Source of the DNA: Larus michahellis
Taxonomy: Eukaryota > Chordata > Aves > Charadriiformes > Laridae
Direction: 5' to 3'
Length of the DNA stretch: 64,000 nucleotides
NCBI RefSeq assembly: GCF_964199755.1
Contig: NC_133901.1
Coordinates: forward strand, 28,484,397-28,548,396
Below are positions 1 through 13,587 of the stretch, in pieces (within the stretch, counting starts at the first letter, position 1; each line of letters starts with the position of its first letter). The notes under the pieces were generated by a model. The model had not been told where the DNA came from. It worked only from the letters and a program-made list of their open reading frames with translations, and searched no databases. The position numbers and the translations under genes are program-made.

Positions 1-720
1 CCGCCTCCGAGGAGCCGAGCCCTCGGCCGAGCTCGGAGGGGCGGCCGCGGCTGGCGGCCAAGCTAAGGCTGCTGCTCCCCCTCCGGCCTGTCCTCCCCTC
101 CCCTGCCCTCCTTCCAACCCGCACAGCCGGGGACAACGCAGGGGGAAGCGGGGAGGGCTCCGGCACATCCCGGCGCTGCAATTTTTCGTTTAAAAGAAGA
201 GTTTCTCCCCTTCCTTCCCCCAATTCCCACCACCCCCACCACCCCCACAACCCCGAACCGCCCCGTCCCGTCCAGCTCTCCACGCCCGGGGCCGGGCTTC
301 GCGCCCCCCCGCCCCACGCCGCCCTCCCCGTGGGGGTGACGGCTACCTTCTTTGACTCCGGGCAGCTTGGAATGGTCGATGCCGATGCCGGCCATGGCGG
401 GGTGGGCCCGGGCGGGGGGTCAACCGTCGCCCCCCGCTGCCGCCTCAGCTGAGGGCAGAGCCGCGGCGGCACCGCCGCCCGCGCCACAAAGTTGCCAGCG
501 GATGGAGCCGGCGCGCGCCCGGCCGTACGGCGCGGGAGAGGGGACAGAAAGCGGCGGGGCGGGGCGGCCGCTCACCGCCCCTCCGCACCCCCCGCAGGTG
601 GGCGGGGGGGTCCCGGCGTGTTTTACCCTCCCTCTTCCCTTCTTCGGTGTTGTTCAGAGAGGCGGGCAGCCCCCGGGCGTGTTTCTTTATAGTTAATTTT
701 ACTTTTTTTTGTTTGTTGTT
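1..720. promoter_or_regulatory. CpG island promoter of CCDC50
   Basis: The first ~720 bases are strongly GC- and CpG-rich, unlike the AT-rich remainder of the window, and surround CCDC50 coding exon 1. Upstream of the start (on plus, 396-600) there are Sp1-type GC boxes (GGGGCGGGGCGG, about 555-568) and no clear TATA box, as expected of a housekeeping promoter. The 5' UTR of CCDC50 should lie just right of 395, but I cannot place its transcription start. Because UTS2B runs the other way, this island could also serve a distal non-coding UTS2B first exon; nothing in the sequence proves that. Confidence 0.75.
347..395 (-). CDS. CCDC50: CCDC50 coding exon 1 (partial gene, runs off left edge)
   Basis: Read on the minus strand, an ATG at 395-393 opens a 16-codon exon (MAGIGIDHSKLPGVKE) that stops at a GT donor (gtagcc, 346-341) in phase 1. 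The SKLPGVKE stretch and the short phase-1 first exon match the N-terminus of CCDC50 (Ymer), whose human protein starts in the same way. The start has a near-perfect Kozak context (GCCATGG). Known family role: a cytoplasmic coiled-coil, ubiquitin-binding adaptor that dampens NF-kB signalling and affects EGFR turnover. None of the later exons (coiled coil, MIU motifs) lies in this window. Positions 1-346 are therefore the start of intron 1. The identification rests on 16 residues plus gene order: UTS2B and OSTN follow, as in other vertebrates. Confidence 0.88.
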
Positions 721-722
721 TG

Positions 723-755
723 TTTTTTTTTTGGGGGGGGGGGGGGCGGGGGGGG
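723..755. repeat. poly-T / poly-G tract with G-quadruplex potential
   Basis: Ten T (723-732) are followed by 14 G (733-746), one C, and eight G (748-755). The tract sits at the right edge of the CpG island. It can form G-quadruplexes and is prone to sequencing and assembly error, so exact run lengths are doubtful. Confidence 0.85.
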
Positions 756-938
756 CCTAGAGATCCCCTACTGCCGCCCGAGCGGCTTTTCAAAGCGCCC
801 GGACAGCTCGGCTCCCCCGAGCCGGATCCCGGTGCCTCTGCTCCTAACCCCCCTCCCATCCCAGTGCCTCCGTGTGTCCCTGAGCCTCGAAGGAGACAAC
901 TGCCACAGCCACTGCACGGTGCACACCTTGCCCTTCAC

Positions 939-959
939 GGGGGGGGGGGGGGGGGCGGG
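939..959. repeat. poly-G tract
   Basis: A run of 17 G (939-955), one C and three more G. It is the second long G run within 220 bases on the same strand next to the CpG island, with G-quadruplex potential; its length is uncertain for the same reason as the first. Confidence 0.85.
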
Positions 960-999
960 ACTAAGGCGGGGTGTGATGAGTTTGTCTGTTGGGATGGGC

Positions 1000-2902
1000 A
1001 CATGTCGAGCAAGGCAGTGTCATCAAGAGATTTCTGGCCAAGGAGCACCTTGCGAGGCCTTTGAACCCCAGCAGCACTCTGCCACATATGGTCAGCAGAG
1101 ACAGGGAGGACTTAACAGCTGTGGTCCACCTTTGTTTTCCAGCAGAAAAGAAACAGCGTGAGATGATGACCTCTGGGCAAAGAGGAGGAGATAAGAGGAA
1201 GAGGATTTGGGGTTTAGGGATGTCTGAGCTTCTCTGGACTGCGCTCAGCGCAGCCAGTCACTCATGATGACTGTTTAGTGTTTTGATCACAAATAAACAT
1301 CTATCTCAGGACTATGCAAGCAGCGGATGAAGTCACTATTAGCACACTTGAAATGAGTGGCCTCCAGCTTCTATTCTAATGTGCCATGGCCCCTGTGGCA
1401 CTGGTGGGTACAGGGAAGCAGGGGTGAAAGGGGGGCTGAGCCCATCTCCTTCTCCCCCTCTCTCACAGGCTCCAGGGAGCTCTGTGCCCTGGGCAACTGG
1501 GACGGGACACTATGGGATGTCAGATGTCAGATAAAATGGCAAAGGGAATTATATCTCAATATTCCTAAAAAGTAAAAACATTAAAGAAACTGAGTGTGAA
1601 AAGGAAGTGATTTCCAGAGGGTTAGCCATGTGCTATTCCAGAATTTTCCAGTCCTGTTTTCTAAAACTGAGGAGCTGCCTGTCCTTAATCCTGCCCCTTT
1701 CAAATGATGCTTCATCATCCCTGCTGAGGTATGCATACACTTTGTCTTTAATCTGTACATAACCATAACTGCCTTTACCTTTCCTTGAACCACTCACCCA
1801 TTTCCAGGAAAAAAAAAAAAAAGTCCCTGAATTGTCTATATTTACAATCCCTTCTCACTTACACGCATCTAACACACTTCTCCTGTGTGCTAACACCTGC
1901 TGAGAGCTGATGAGCCTTCTGCCTAGAAGGCTGTTGTACCCTGTTACTGAGGTGAGTAGTACACAGGATGACCCCAGCTGCACAGGTACTCCATCGGATC
2001 ATACAGATGGGGATTAGTCATGGGGTTTTGTCCCTCCAAGAGGCAGCTCACAGAGATTATCTCCTGTCACAGTCCCAGATCTGCCCAGCTCTTCCTTCTA
2101 ATCCCCCTGCCATTCACTCCAGCAATACAACTGGACCGCTCTCAAATAATCCTGGTGGTTACGGCCAGCTCCATGCTAAGGAAGGGTCTAAAAGTCCATT
2201 TCTAGTTTCTCCTAAATTTGGGTTTTCCTGAAGTCAGTATATCCCTCTGGACATCCTTCACCCTCCACTAATCAAGCTTTTTTGGTTGCTGCACTTATTA
2301 TGGGTCAAAAGTGAGGACAGAAGATGCCAAGCAATCAGGAAGATACAGGAGAAGTGGCACAGAACGTACTGATCTGACACAGGGCACCGCTTCCCAAAAT
2401 TGGAATATGGTTTTCTGCTGCCATTCTCCAAGTATAAGGTATTCAATACAAAGCAGAAACTGAAAGCCTGAAGTATTCACATTTACACAGTAGCTTTAAT
2501 GCAACGGAGCCAACTAGGTCATAAAGGGTCAGGAGCCCTACATTTAGGAGCACAACTTTTAAGCTGTCCATCGCAGTGATTGTGCATATTACTCCATGCA
2601 CACAGCTCTCTGCTCTGGTCTTCAGTAATGAATTTGAACCATATTAAGCTGTCTGGCTACGGCCAAAACCAGCAACATAAATTAGTCATAATCTGCACTG
2701 CACTCAGGAGATACCATGTTGTACTGATGTGATTCTGGCTGCTGTTGAGAGAGCTGTGTGCCTCGCTATGTGTAGCTTCACTAAAGCAAGATCTGGTACC
2801 TGATGCTCAGAGTCACAGCAGACTAGTTCTGGGTTCAAGTTTCTACTATCTAAATTAGGTGGCTTCTTGTGGCTCCCTTAATCATGTGAATATATTTGTT
2901 CT
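1000..2902. other. non-coding stretch between CCDC50 promoter and first CR1
   Basis: I see no recognisable exon, RNA gene or repeat family here. Open frames are short, lack conserved motifs and are interrupted on both strands. It may be intergenic, or part of a 5' intron of UTS2B if that gene has a distal first exon. Confidence 0.6.
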
Positions 2903-3346
2903 TGCAAGGGCCACAAAGATGATCAGAGGGCGGGAGCACCTCTGCTATGAGGACAGGCTGAGAGAGTTGGGGTTGTTCAGCCTGAAGAAGAGAAGGCTCC
3001 AGGGAGACCTTATAGCCCCTTCCAGTACCTAAAGGGGGCCTACAGGAAGGATGGGGAGGGACTCTTTATCAGGGAGTGGAGCAACAGGATGAGGGGGAAT
3101 GGTTTCGAACTGAAAGAGGGAAGATTTAGATTAGATATTAGGAAGAAATTCTTTACTGTGTGGGTGGTGAGGCACTGGAACAGGTTGCCCAGGGAAGCTG
3201 TGACTGCCCCATTCCTGGAAGTGTTCAAGGCCAGGCTGGATGGGGCTTTGAGCAGCCTGGTCTAGAGGGAGGTGTCCCTGCCCATGGCAGGGGGTTGGAA
3301 CTAGATAATCTTTAAGGTCTCTTCCAACCTAAACCATTCTATGATC
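2903..3346 (+). mobile_element. CR1 LINE 3' fragment, plus orientation
   Basis: A 5'-truncated chicken-repeat-1 element. It begins in the segment reading GGGCCACAAAGATGATCAG, runs through the characteristic CACTGGAACAGGTTGCCCAG block, and ends with CATGGCAGGGGGTTGGAACT and the terminal ATTCTATGAT. It keeps only the end of the reverse-transcriptase frame plus the 3' UTR and is inactive. Sequence similarity to the CR1 pattern is high, so it is a relatively recent copy. Confidence 0.92.
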
Positions 3347-4224
3347 TGCTGAAGCTCAGTGATAGCAGTTGGATGGTGAGCTCTGCTAGGACCTGAGAAA
3401 CTTCAGGTAGACAGCGCAAGTGACATCATTTTCTTGGTGATGGAAATGAGGGGAACATCTCTAGCTGTCAGAGCATAGAAAGGCTAGAAGAGGTTCCTGG
3501 GAGGAGTAACACGAGCAAAAACAGTGACCAGCATTTGTCAACGCTGTTCCCTAAGGCAAAGTCCTACACAACAAAGTGTTTTCTTTGGATTCTTGATACT
3601 GGACTTCCCCCTCATCTTAGCTTGATTTTGAGAGATGTATTCAGATGAAATCTCTGAAATTGGAAGATGGCATTGAAGATTATAGGTTCCAAAAGCAGCT
3701 AAAAAAAACACAAAAGAGACCACAGGGGGACAGAGGATGAGAGGGAAATAAACAGGATCCAGGGAACGAGTTACTGATGTAATGCTAGCACTGCAGCATC
3801 ATCACATCTTATACTCCCAAAGGGATCCTCATTGTGGTGGATCTCAAGTCACCCTCCCGACTCTCACTTATGTCTAAAAGCCATGCCTTTTGCCTAGAAG
3901 CAGAATGTGTTTGTTCTGCTAGACCAACATCTGCTTTTCCTGTGAAAATTGTACAGGATCTAGCTTGACAAATGGTGTATGTTGCAGTGGGTAGGTGAAT
4001 CCAAATAAAGCTGGGAATATTAACCACTTTCTTTTATTGAAGATAATGACACCGCAATCTTTTATAAAAGCAGGTACTTAATCTCACAGGAGCATCTTGT
4101 TGGAAGACAAGCCCATCTCATTTCTCTGGACAAAAGCAACTGGGAAGCTGATGCAGAATTTGAGCTGAAGTGCACAGCACGCACCTTTAACTCTTCTCTC
4201 ACAGAGTAACTTCACTCAGGAGGG
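3347..4224. other. non-coding stretch, nothing recognised
   Basis: There are no coding exons, tRNA-like or repeat features that I can support between the two CR1 copies. Confidence 0.55.
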
Positions 4225-4475
4225 AATTTGCAGGGCTCTAGTCCAAGCCCGTGCTCAAATCAGGACCGGCTTCAAAAACTGATGAGGTTGCTCAGTGGCT
4301 TGCCCAGGTGAGTTTTGAAGATCTCCAAGGCTGGAGATCATACCATATCTGAGCTCCTGTTCCATTCTTGGCTCCTTGTGATTTCTCTCCTTCTATCCAG
4401 GTGGACTTGCTCTTGCTGCAAACTGTGTTGGCCCTTTGTCCTCTCACTGTGTGCCTTGTTTGGCTCTGTGCCAAG
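4225..4475 (-). mobile_element. old CR1 LINE fragment, minus orientation
   Basis: The plus strand reads as a degraded reverse complement of CR1: TAGTCCAAGCCCGTGCTCAAA, GAGTTTTGAAGATCTCCAAG, the Leu/Ala-rich TTGCTCTTGCTGCAAACTGTG block and TTTGTCCTCTCACTGTGTGCC. Many substitutions and small gaps mark it as older than the copy at 2.9 kb. It lacks the terminal octamer repeat. Boundaries are approximate. Confidence 0.7.
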
Positions 4476-7400
4476 GCAGACCACGGAGTACCAGGCACAC
4501 CATGATCGGGGAGGAGCATGCTCCAACAGACAGCTGTGGTCAAAGGCTCAGAAATGGGACTGTAGCTGGGACTGCGCCACCAGACAAGTCTTAAAGCCCA
4601 TGGAGCCCCAGGACCGGGCACTTTCCCTCCATCTAATCCTGCCCCAAGACATGTCACTCCTGGGGTATACCCAGTTTGTCACCCTGGTGCACCACACACC
4701 ACTTTCCCACCGCTCACAGCACTGAAAACATTCCCGAGGGGATGTGCAAAACAAAGGCTGGAACTGTTAAAAATAGATAAAAGCAATACAATCTGGACTG
4801 GCGCTCAAAAAAAAGCCACAGAGAGCTTTTAGGACAGGAGCTGCCAGGCAGAGCACTGGGACAGGAGCTAGGAGTGCCTTATGTTGCTAAAATCTTCCTG
4901 CAGACAGGGAGAAACAATTTTGTGCTTTCTTCTTAAATGAACTGGGCACTTCTCCAAGTGTCTTGCTGTCATTTTAGGTCAACAGGGTAACAACAACTGT
5001 GAAATAAATTAGGCCTCATCAAGATGTTCACTCTCAACAGTACAATCTTTGTTAAAGTTTCCTTAATGATGGCAAGGCTAACTTCCAACTGGTTAGGCTC
5101 CTGTGGGAATAGACACAGAGGATAACGGTCCTACAGGCAGGAATGTGCACATCGGTTAATGGTCAATGCAAAGGGACAGAAAAAGTGGTTCTAGGTGTCT
5201 CATGATATCAGGTGCTTCACAAACGCATGTCCAAAACCTGTGGGTCAGTGATGACTCATGGCAGGCACTGACCTTCCTTCTCACCTGAGATGGGGACACA
5301 CACGTGCTTTTGTTTTTCTCCTCTTTGACTCAGTTCAGTCATTCACCCCCCTGCATTTCTAAGCTAAGTTGCACTTTAAGAGAGGTTTGAAGTCCTGTGC
5401 CAAAAGGGGCCGATGAGAGGAAGCAAACATTACAGCATTGGCAAGGAGCACCAAGAAGCAGGTGTGCAATTTCCGTAGGTAGCTGAATGGTGCCTGTGGG
5501 AATTCAGGCTCCCTGAAGGAGGAGAGCAGGAGCCTGCAAGGATTAAGGTATTTTAAAGCACACAGGAGTAATGAATGGGGTGATTGCAAAGAATGAACAA
5601 AGAGGAAACTAAACTTGTGCTTACATGTAACATAACGAGAGGCACTAGGAAAATCACGAGCTGTGCATTTACAGAACAAGGGCTTTTGTTGACTTTCAAG
5701 TTGGAGGAGGAACCCGTGCAATTTGAAGTCAGGTATGATGCTGCTCACAGCTCGGTTACATGCACAGAGCAGATGTTTGTAAGGGCTACCCTGTAAACTG
5801 CAAGGTGCAAGTTAGCTCTGCATCTCTACCCCCAGTTTTACATACACATTTGCAAAGATTGTAGTTTTGGTGGTTTTTTTACCCCCAAGTGAAAGAGTGT
5901 TAAGTTTCACATCAGCAAAAGAGAGCAAAGGCCTTCCAAATATCTCCTTTACCACGAAAAGTGAGAAGTAATACTATAAATTTGCCACTTTCCTCTTCCC
6001 TCATCTGCTGTGCATCTCTCCTTTACTCTTACAGGTCAGAAGAACAGAAACCCCCAAAACAGATATTTGTTATTCACTTAGTGCTCCACAGGGCTGCCTG
6101 CAAGCCTGCACAACGGAGGCATAAGAAGCCTAATAAAAGTGGCAGATAGTGGTGAATTGTCTTGGTTGGTTCTCAGCTATTCACAGTCACTATTGCCTGG
6201 GTGAAATTTCAACATATTGATGTTGTTAGAGGCAGTTGGGTGGCGGCTGAAGTCAGTGCAATTCTCACCTAGCAGCGAGTTTGCCACATTCCACTCTGAA
6301 AAAATTACTCAATCTACCTAAACCCACATCTTTTGATTTCTACCTGCCCATCCTTTTCTGGTTAAAAAAAAATAAAATAAAAAAAATAATCCTGTGTTAT
6401 CACTTCTGCCAGCCTTGTTTATCAAGCTTCAGGGTGGCAAGCAGACCAAAAGCTGAAGGATGGATATGTCCTACAGTCTCCCGTTGGATGCCTCATTTCT
6501 AGTCATGATTTTGTATATGCAAGTTTACATCCACAAAGCATCGGTGTTCACTCAACAAAACACTATTTTTCACAAGCTATCAGAGTCTCAGCAGCCCTGG
6601 GTGCAAATGAAAAGCTAGGTAAGACGACAGGCTCTCCAGAAATGCAAGGATTATGCTCATCTGTGCAAGTTTCCTCAAAACAAAACAGATCTGTGTACCC
6701 TCTAAGTCCTCTTTTGGGGGACCAGTAGTGAGAGTTTTCAGTAAAATTGATAACATTTTGCAGTAAACCCAGAGGCCAGATGATGAGAACTGAGAGGAGG
6801 AAGAAGGAAAAAGGGGAACAACAGGATGAAAGCAGGCAGGGTTGACCTACACAGCCTTAAAAGTGCCCCAACCAGCATTTTTAACAGGAAATCACCCAGC
6901 CCTGTCTATACGGCCGCATTACCAAAAGTAGTATGTGTACAAGCTACATTCTTACTGAGAGTGGCTAACTGAAGTAGAAGGTGTGCAAAATTCAGGGGAA
7001 ACATTCAGAGACAGATGGGTGCTCAAACTCATTCCCATACAATGGCTGCTGACCATGCCAAAGGATCCTTGCAGAGGTCCTTGATGCAGGTAGCATTGAG
7101 CATCTTCAGCCCAACACCTGCAACAAGAAAAATCAAGAGGCAGCTAATTCCTCTGTGGTCACACTGGGAGGGGCCAAGTCCACATCAGCCTGTACAGCAC
7201 CCAGCAAATGGTGGCTGCAGCGTGGCCTAGAGGACACAGTGCTTCACTGAGTGGCCTTGGAAGTGCTGAGGAACTCAGGCTTTCTGAAGACACAACTCCA
7301 TGCAGGCAGGCAGTGCCCTGTGGAGATGTGCTAGTTCTACAGAAGCTACCGAGAACCAGCACAGCTGCCTTGGCAATTTCACCCAGAAGCCAGGCTAATT

Positions 7401-10400
7401 AACCCATCCAAGTGCCACACTAACATGGTTTTTGGGTAGCCAAGCTTGGGTCTCCACCCTGCTGTGAAGATGCATCAGCTCACTGAGGACACACTCAGGT
7501 AGCCTAGCACAGCCTGCTGCTACTCAGTAGAGATAACACATCTCATGCTTGGTTTTCCTCACCTTTTCTCTCCATCTAGATAGCGGCAAGCTCCATCAAA
7601 AGCCACATGCCAGACCACCACTTTGGGTCCTCCTGGCTTTGTGTGCTCACAGGATAAGTGTTGATGACCACTGATATCCACTCTCCAGAAAGAATGAGCT
7701 AAAATCTGAAACTATTGATGGGGTTATCGGCTTGTAACCACATTTAGGGAAGAGAAGTCCCAGCTCCAGAATTCACCTCTTGTTGGCCATGTACTGTTTT
7801 GTTACCTCAGTTACCATTTCCAGAAGCGGCTGTTCTCTAGTGTCCTGTAAATGATGGAGAGGGCAAAGGACCTCCAGAAAACCAGACAGACTGCTGCTTC
7901 AAAGGACTCTCAGCTTTCATACTTTCACTGCCTTTACTGGGGGACTAGCTTCTGTATGAGTGACATTACTCTTGCAAAGACACCTCACAGCATCACTTAC
8001 TCAGCACTCAGTGTCCCTGCCAAGTGCACAGGCTCAGGGCTTGCAGAAGGTGAGTCAGAACAGAGGGGGATCAAGCTCAGGGTGAATCCGATGGTATAAA
8101 CAGGTCATTCCAGATCATGCCTCTTCAGGACACTGTCCTTGCACAGGGGTCAGATTAGTCCCTACACCAATGTTTACCATTCAGGAGCATCACTGGAAGT
8201 TACTTTGAGTCCAGCAGGTCACAGCATGTGTCAACGCAGAAAAGGTTTCTATAGTGCCTTCACGTCCTCACCAGGAACCTCAGCCAAGTAACCCCAGTCA
8301 GCAGGAATGGGAGACTGAGTCTGGAGCAGGTGCTCCAGCTCAAGATTAAAAGGCAGAGGTGAGAATGGTACGATAATTGCCTCTGGTCCCTCCTTTCTCT
8401 CCATGGACTGCGTCCTCCCACATCACATGGTTTCACATTCCTGAATTACTCTTTCAGCCCCTCACTCCAGGATACTTTGGAGCTGGCTTGTTCTCCAAGA
8501 AGTTGAGTGGTTTCCCGACAGCCACCAGAGCAGATGTGAAAGCCAGGCAGGCAGCCCAGCTGCACCTCTTTCTTACCCTTCGCTGCCTTAACCACAAGTA
8601 ACTGCTTCTCTTTAGCACAATGCCCATCTGATGGGAACTGGTGATGCTTCTGTGTGCTCCCTTGATTGCTTGCAGTGAGGTGGCAACTTAAGCTGCTTTA
8701 CACGCTTGGACTTTTCCCTTTTCTTTCACTAAGCAAGGATACAGTTAAACCATAGCATCCAATTTTATGGCAGTAACAGACCAAGCAACAGCTGAGTCCA
8801 AAAGACAAGCACGTAGAAGGGGGAACAAATTGCATGAGTCAGACTAAAAGCTTAATAAATATTGACTGGTTTTAACAGTCCCCTAAGGAACAGAGAATCT
8901 CATTTTATAACTACATCTCCCTCCCCATTATGCACTCCCTCCTTTCAGGGAGCTGTGAGGGGGGCTGCTCTCCTGGCTTATGTGCGCATTATTTTAATTC
9001 CTTTCTGCAGCCAAGCTGCTCTGTCAGGGAGTTTGCACCACACATTAGAGTATCTGAGTGCCTTCCAGAGGTACTTTAAATAACAGGACCAGTGGGTTTT
9101 GTTTTCAAGTTCACCCCAGGGTATGAGTGACACCGGCAGAGGAGAAATCAGATATTAAATGTGTAAGGGATGAAGGCTGAAGACAACAGGGTGGTTTTCA
9201 GTATCTGCTACTTTGATCACTAACAGAAAAGCACAGTTGGAGAGACAGAAGAGCAGATAGATGCAAAAGGAATGCAGACAGAAGAGACAAATGGCATCAG
9301 GTCTACAATGGTGATACAGACAAGACAGACAAGTACTGTGGAAGAGAGAAGGGACTTGGCTGCCAAAGGGGGAAACAGTTTGTTGGACACGTGATTGACA
9401 GAGGGGATAGAGACACATAGTGGGATGGGGGAGTGCACTGCAAGTCACTGCCCAGGATGGGGGAGCAAGATAAGTGCCTTTCTGACACCATATATATCCC
9501 CTTTCTTGCATGCTAAAAGCTCAACAACTCCCCACTTTGTTAGGGCTATTAGGCCCCTACTCTGCCTTTCCTCCTTCTACAAAGCATGTCCCCTCCTCAC
9601 TGCCAAATTTGTTATCATGTCCCATCCTTATCTTATTTGTACAAATACTCTAGGCAAGAAAACAGTGAGACGCAAGTCTCCCCCTATGTTCCACACAATA
9701 TAAAATCCTGTATCTGCCCTCTTAGACTACCTGGTCACAGCCAAGTCCCATCCTTGGTGCAGAGGTTGCAGCTCAGTTCATACGCCTCTTCTCCCACCCT
9801 TAAGCAAAGGCTCTCCCCTGACAGGTCCTCTCACAGCAGGTTGTTTGCTTTGGGACCAAGCAGCTCTGGTTAAATGGAGACCATAAGACCACAGCAAAGC
9901 CTGTGGATACTGTTGAGGCTCACCTGAAATACATGATGCATGTGATGTTTTCGTGTGTTCTCAGGAAGCTCTGGAAAAGAAGAAATATCCTCCCTCTCTC
10001 CAAACCCCAAATGTACAGCATACAAAGTGGTCTGGAAACCTGCCACTCCAAACTGGCTCTGGAAAGTAGCCCTTTCATGTTCTGCTTTCAGCAGCTTAGC
10101 ACTGCCTCCTGCATCTTACAAGTCACTCAAAAGCCACACTGAATGCCCCTTGTCTGAGGCTTACTCTGAAACAGTAATGGTTACTGCTTTGGGCTTAAAC
10201 TAAGGTTATGTTATTTGGGGACTACATCTCTTCTAGAGGCAGTCCTAGCTTCATTAGAGCTAACAACAAAGCCCAAAGTGACTTCAGAGAAATCAGGATT
10301 TTATATAACATACCCAAAAGCCTTTTCTGCTCCAAGATTTAGTAGTCTGCTTGGCAGAGGGAGTCAACGCACAGAAAGCTGAATATTTTGAGGAAGATGA

Positions 10401-13400
10401 TGTCCAAGAGCAGCAAGGGCCAGCAGCTCCCTAGGGAACAGGGAACCAAATGCAGTGATGCTGCCAGCAGGACAGGGACCCATCCCAAGAGGTGCAAGCA
10501 GGGCAGACCCAGAAACAGCAGCCAGGTTTAGTGTCCCAGTGTCCAAGAGTCCCAACGATTAAGGAAGCCCACGACAATGAAGTCGATCCAGGGTCAAGCT
10601 GGAAATCAATCCACTAGTCAGCATTAGGCCTGATGATAGCAACCAGGGTCAAACATAGTCCAGTGAACACCAGACAGGTCTACACTGATGGGACATGTCT
10701 GAGGTCAACTTGTAGGTCTGGGTCCAGATCAGTGGGGGCCATGGCCAGGCAAAAACAGAGCTGAGCTGTACACCAGCATCCCTCCAACCTACCTCAGGCA
10801 GAAACAGAGGTGGCCCAGGGCTGAGCTTAAATGGGACTCCTTGGCCTATGGGCAGAGAGGGTGGGTGGAGGCCCCAGCTGAGGCTGCTCTGGACTGTTAA
10901 CACCCTCAGGGGCCTCACGTGTACATGTCTCTCACACTCAGAGCTGGTGCAGCTGAGATTAGCGGCATCCCAGCTGCTTGGGTCAAGTCTTTTCCATTCC
11001 TGCCCTCTGGGCTGGTTGTCTTTTTCCACCCTTGTCAGATTTCCAGTTCGATTGTGTTTGATTATCTGAAGTCTGCATAGCTCTATGAAAAGAGAAACTT
11101 CTACATGAAGAGGCTTAGACAGACTAGGACCATGGGAGGTAGAGGTGGAGCTCTATGTGAGATCTACACGTTCTCACTATCTTTGAGCTCTAGACACAAG
11201 TGCTCAGTGGGTGATGTAGAAGACATTATCACTGAGTGAAGTAATATGAAGAATATGGGGACTATGTTGTTTTTCTATAGAGAATAAAGTACATAAGAAT
11301 GAGAAAATGTAATAGTATTTCCAGCACTTGGACAAATGGGCTAAAAGCAAAGGAATTTTCCAGGTCGGAGCCTCACAGAAGCCTGCTACTGCAAATCAAC
11401 CATCTCATAACTGCAACAAATGCAAACAGTCCACTAGCGTCTGGCAGGCATCTATCCACCCACCTGCTGAGCGCATCCACCCTCTCACAGCATCCAGTAA
11501 TCTCCCTTCTAGTACGTAAATGCAGAATGGCAGTCCCTCACCTTCACCTGGGCCCTCACTAGCACAGTCTACACATGAGTTGCTTTGGGGCCTGAACAGT
11601 TGCAGTGACCCAAAACGAAAGTTTCTCTGCAGTGAAAGAGGAAATCTCAGGGAATAGCTCATCTTCCCGAAAGACCCTGCTAATAGCCCATGATGCCTTA
11701 TAGGAAAGAGTAGGAAAAACTACTCAGAGATCTGTGGATTATGCATAAACTTAGAGGAGATGGGAAAACCCAGCTTCTATACCAACGCAAAGCCAATTTC
11801 ACAACAGATCTCAAGACATACTGGTAGGAACCTGGAAAGCCGTTTAATACCAAGTAAAAATGGAACTGACCTTCCCTTAAGAGTATGGTTTTGAGTCAGA
11901 GCTACTATTGTCCACCCTGGACTCCGGTGCAAGGTGCTGCTCACCAAGTTATGGTCTCTGCTTCATGGGGGGTGCTCACTACCAACCAGTTTGAAACAGG
12001 CAGCTTAGGGAGACAGAGGCGGCTGGAAAAGTGTTCCCAGTAGGACTGTCCTGGTTTGAGGTAAAACAGAACAAGGACACAGATGCCCTTCAGTCCAAAC
12101 AGAACTTTGTGAAGAAGGAAAGGGGAGTACTTCAGATGGCTAATCACCGGTTCACAAGACTGAGAGAAAAGACAAGTTTGATTTAGTTTTACATATTATA
12201 TCTGCAGGGAAAATTCTGGAATATTTCCTCAGTAGAGAAGTATTCCTTAATGGAAGAAACGCATTCATTTTCGTAGCCACTTCCTGAAAAAAATCCGAGC
12301 CTCCACCCCTCCATTTTTCAGTAAAAAGTAAATATTAAAAGGGATATTAAAAGGCTAGTCATTCTTTAGCTATCCAAGGTGCACAGCAAGTTGTAGGGAG
12401 AGCTGGGGACTGGAAGCCAAAAGCCCAAACATGGAAATTATATCGTCTTTTAGTTAAGATGAAGTGCAGGTATCATCAGATTAAGCTATGTTGGGTAATC
12501 AGGCATGATGTGGTGTCAAAAAAGCACACGAAGTGAGTCACTAGCAGTGTATGTACAAGTCAGAGCTTGGCCAAAGTGTGGTACAGATGATTCAGTTCTG
12601 CAGAAGAAGCAGAAGTGAAGAACAAAGTTTAGCGCTGTTACTGTTACAACATTTTTCTTGGTAAGGTTGTAATAGAAAACTAGCAGCAGGTCCCTGATCA
12701 ATAGTGATGGACAGACAACAAATAGAAGCCAAACCAAGAAGTGGTTGTGACCTGAGAAGGCATGGAATACATGCAGTGTGCCTCAATAATTTGCTCTAAA
12801 CTAATAAAATATGTCTGTGCAGCCAGAGCCAGCATCTGACCTTCCACTTCTTTTTTTTCCCCCAGAAAAAATGAAGACTGTTGCCCATCCTTGATGTATT
12901 CCATATCTGCTGCCAAATGTTCACTCCCCCTCTCAGACACAATCCCAAAATAGGGTGTGATGCCTTTTCCGTTGACAAAGCCATAAGTCACGGTGAGCGA
13001 GACTCACTCAACATCCTCCAATCAGTTAAATGAAAAGAGCTCTCCCCCTCTGTTTCCCACCACTTCAGCACTCATTATGTCTCACATTAATTAATATAGG
13101 CACTAGGAAGTGAGATGATATATTACAAAAACCCATTAACCTGATTCTGTCCAAACTGGTGACATACAGCAACTGGTACGTTAGACAAATCTTCCTCGCT
13201 AATGTGGGAGTCCTCATGTCTGAACTCTGTTAAAGCAGTAGCCCCCAAAAAAATATTTTTAATGTACGTAGGTATGGAACGTATATCCGTGTGCATGGAT
13301 CGTGCGTGCCTGTGGGAACATCAGAATTCATTAAATCAGTCTGATATGAGATATATTGAACAGGTTCCATCTGACGTCTGTTACTGGGTTGTTCTGTCCA

Positions 13401-13587
13401 CTCCCAAAGGAGTGAATCATATTGACAGGTTGAATTATATCTCAAGAGATATTTTTCTCCCCTCCTCCAAAGGCCATTTGCAATCACGGCACATCCACTG
13501 CCTCTTAAAAGTGAGCTCATCTGGCACTGGGTTGCATTGAAGTCCTCCACTGTGCCTGAAGGAAGAATGCTTTTGGGTGGTGGGAAC
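4476..13587. other. 9 kb upstream of UTS2B coding exon 1, no coding exon found
   Basis: I read this stretch on both strands and found no exon of a known family, no RNA gene and no clear transposable element. It should hold the UTS2B promoter and any non-coding 5' exon, but I cannot place either. The fragment near 12,050 that begins CTGTCCTGGTTT is only faintly reminiscent of avian LTR starts. Confidence 0.5.

Noticed and set aside
12044-12120. Possible LTR retrotransposon start (CTGTCCTGGTTTGAGG...)
   Set aside because: The resemblance to avian LTR termini is limited to about a dozen bases. I found no matching second LTR, primer-binding site or retroviral coding remnant.
13567-13587. Upstream in-frame ATG of UTS2B adding seven residues
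   Set aside because: The ATG at 13588 has the better Kozak context and gives a signal peptide that aligns with human without gaps.
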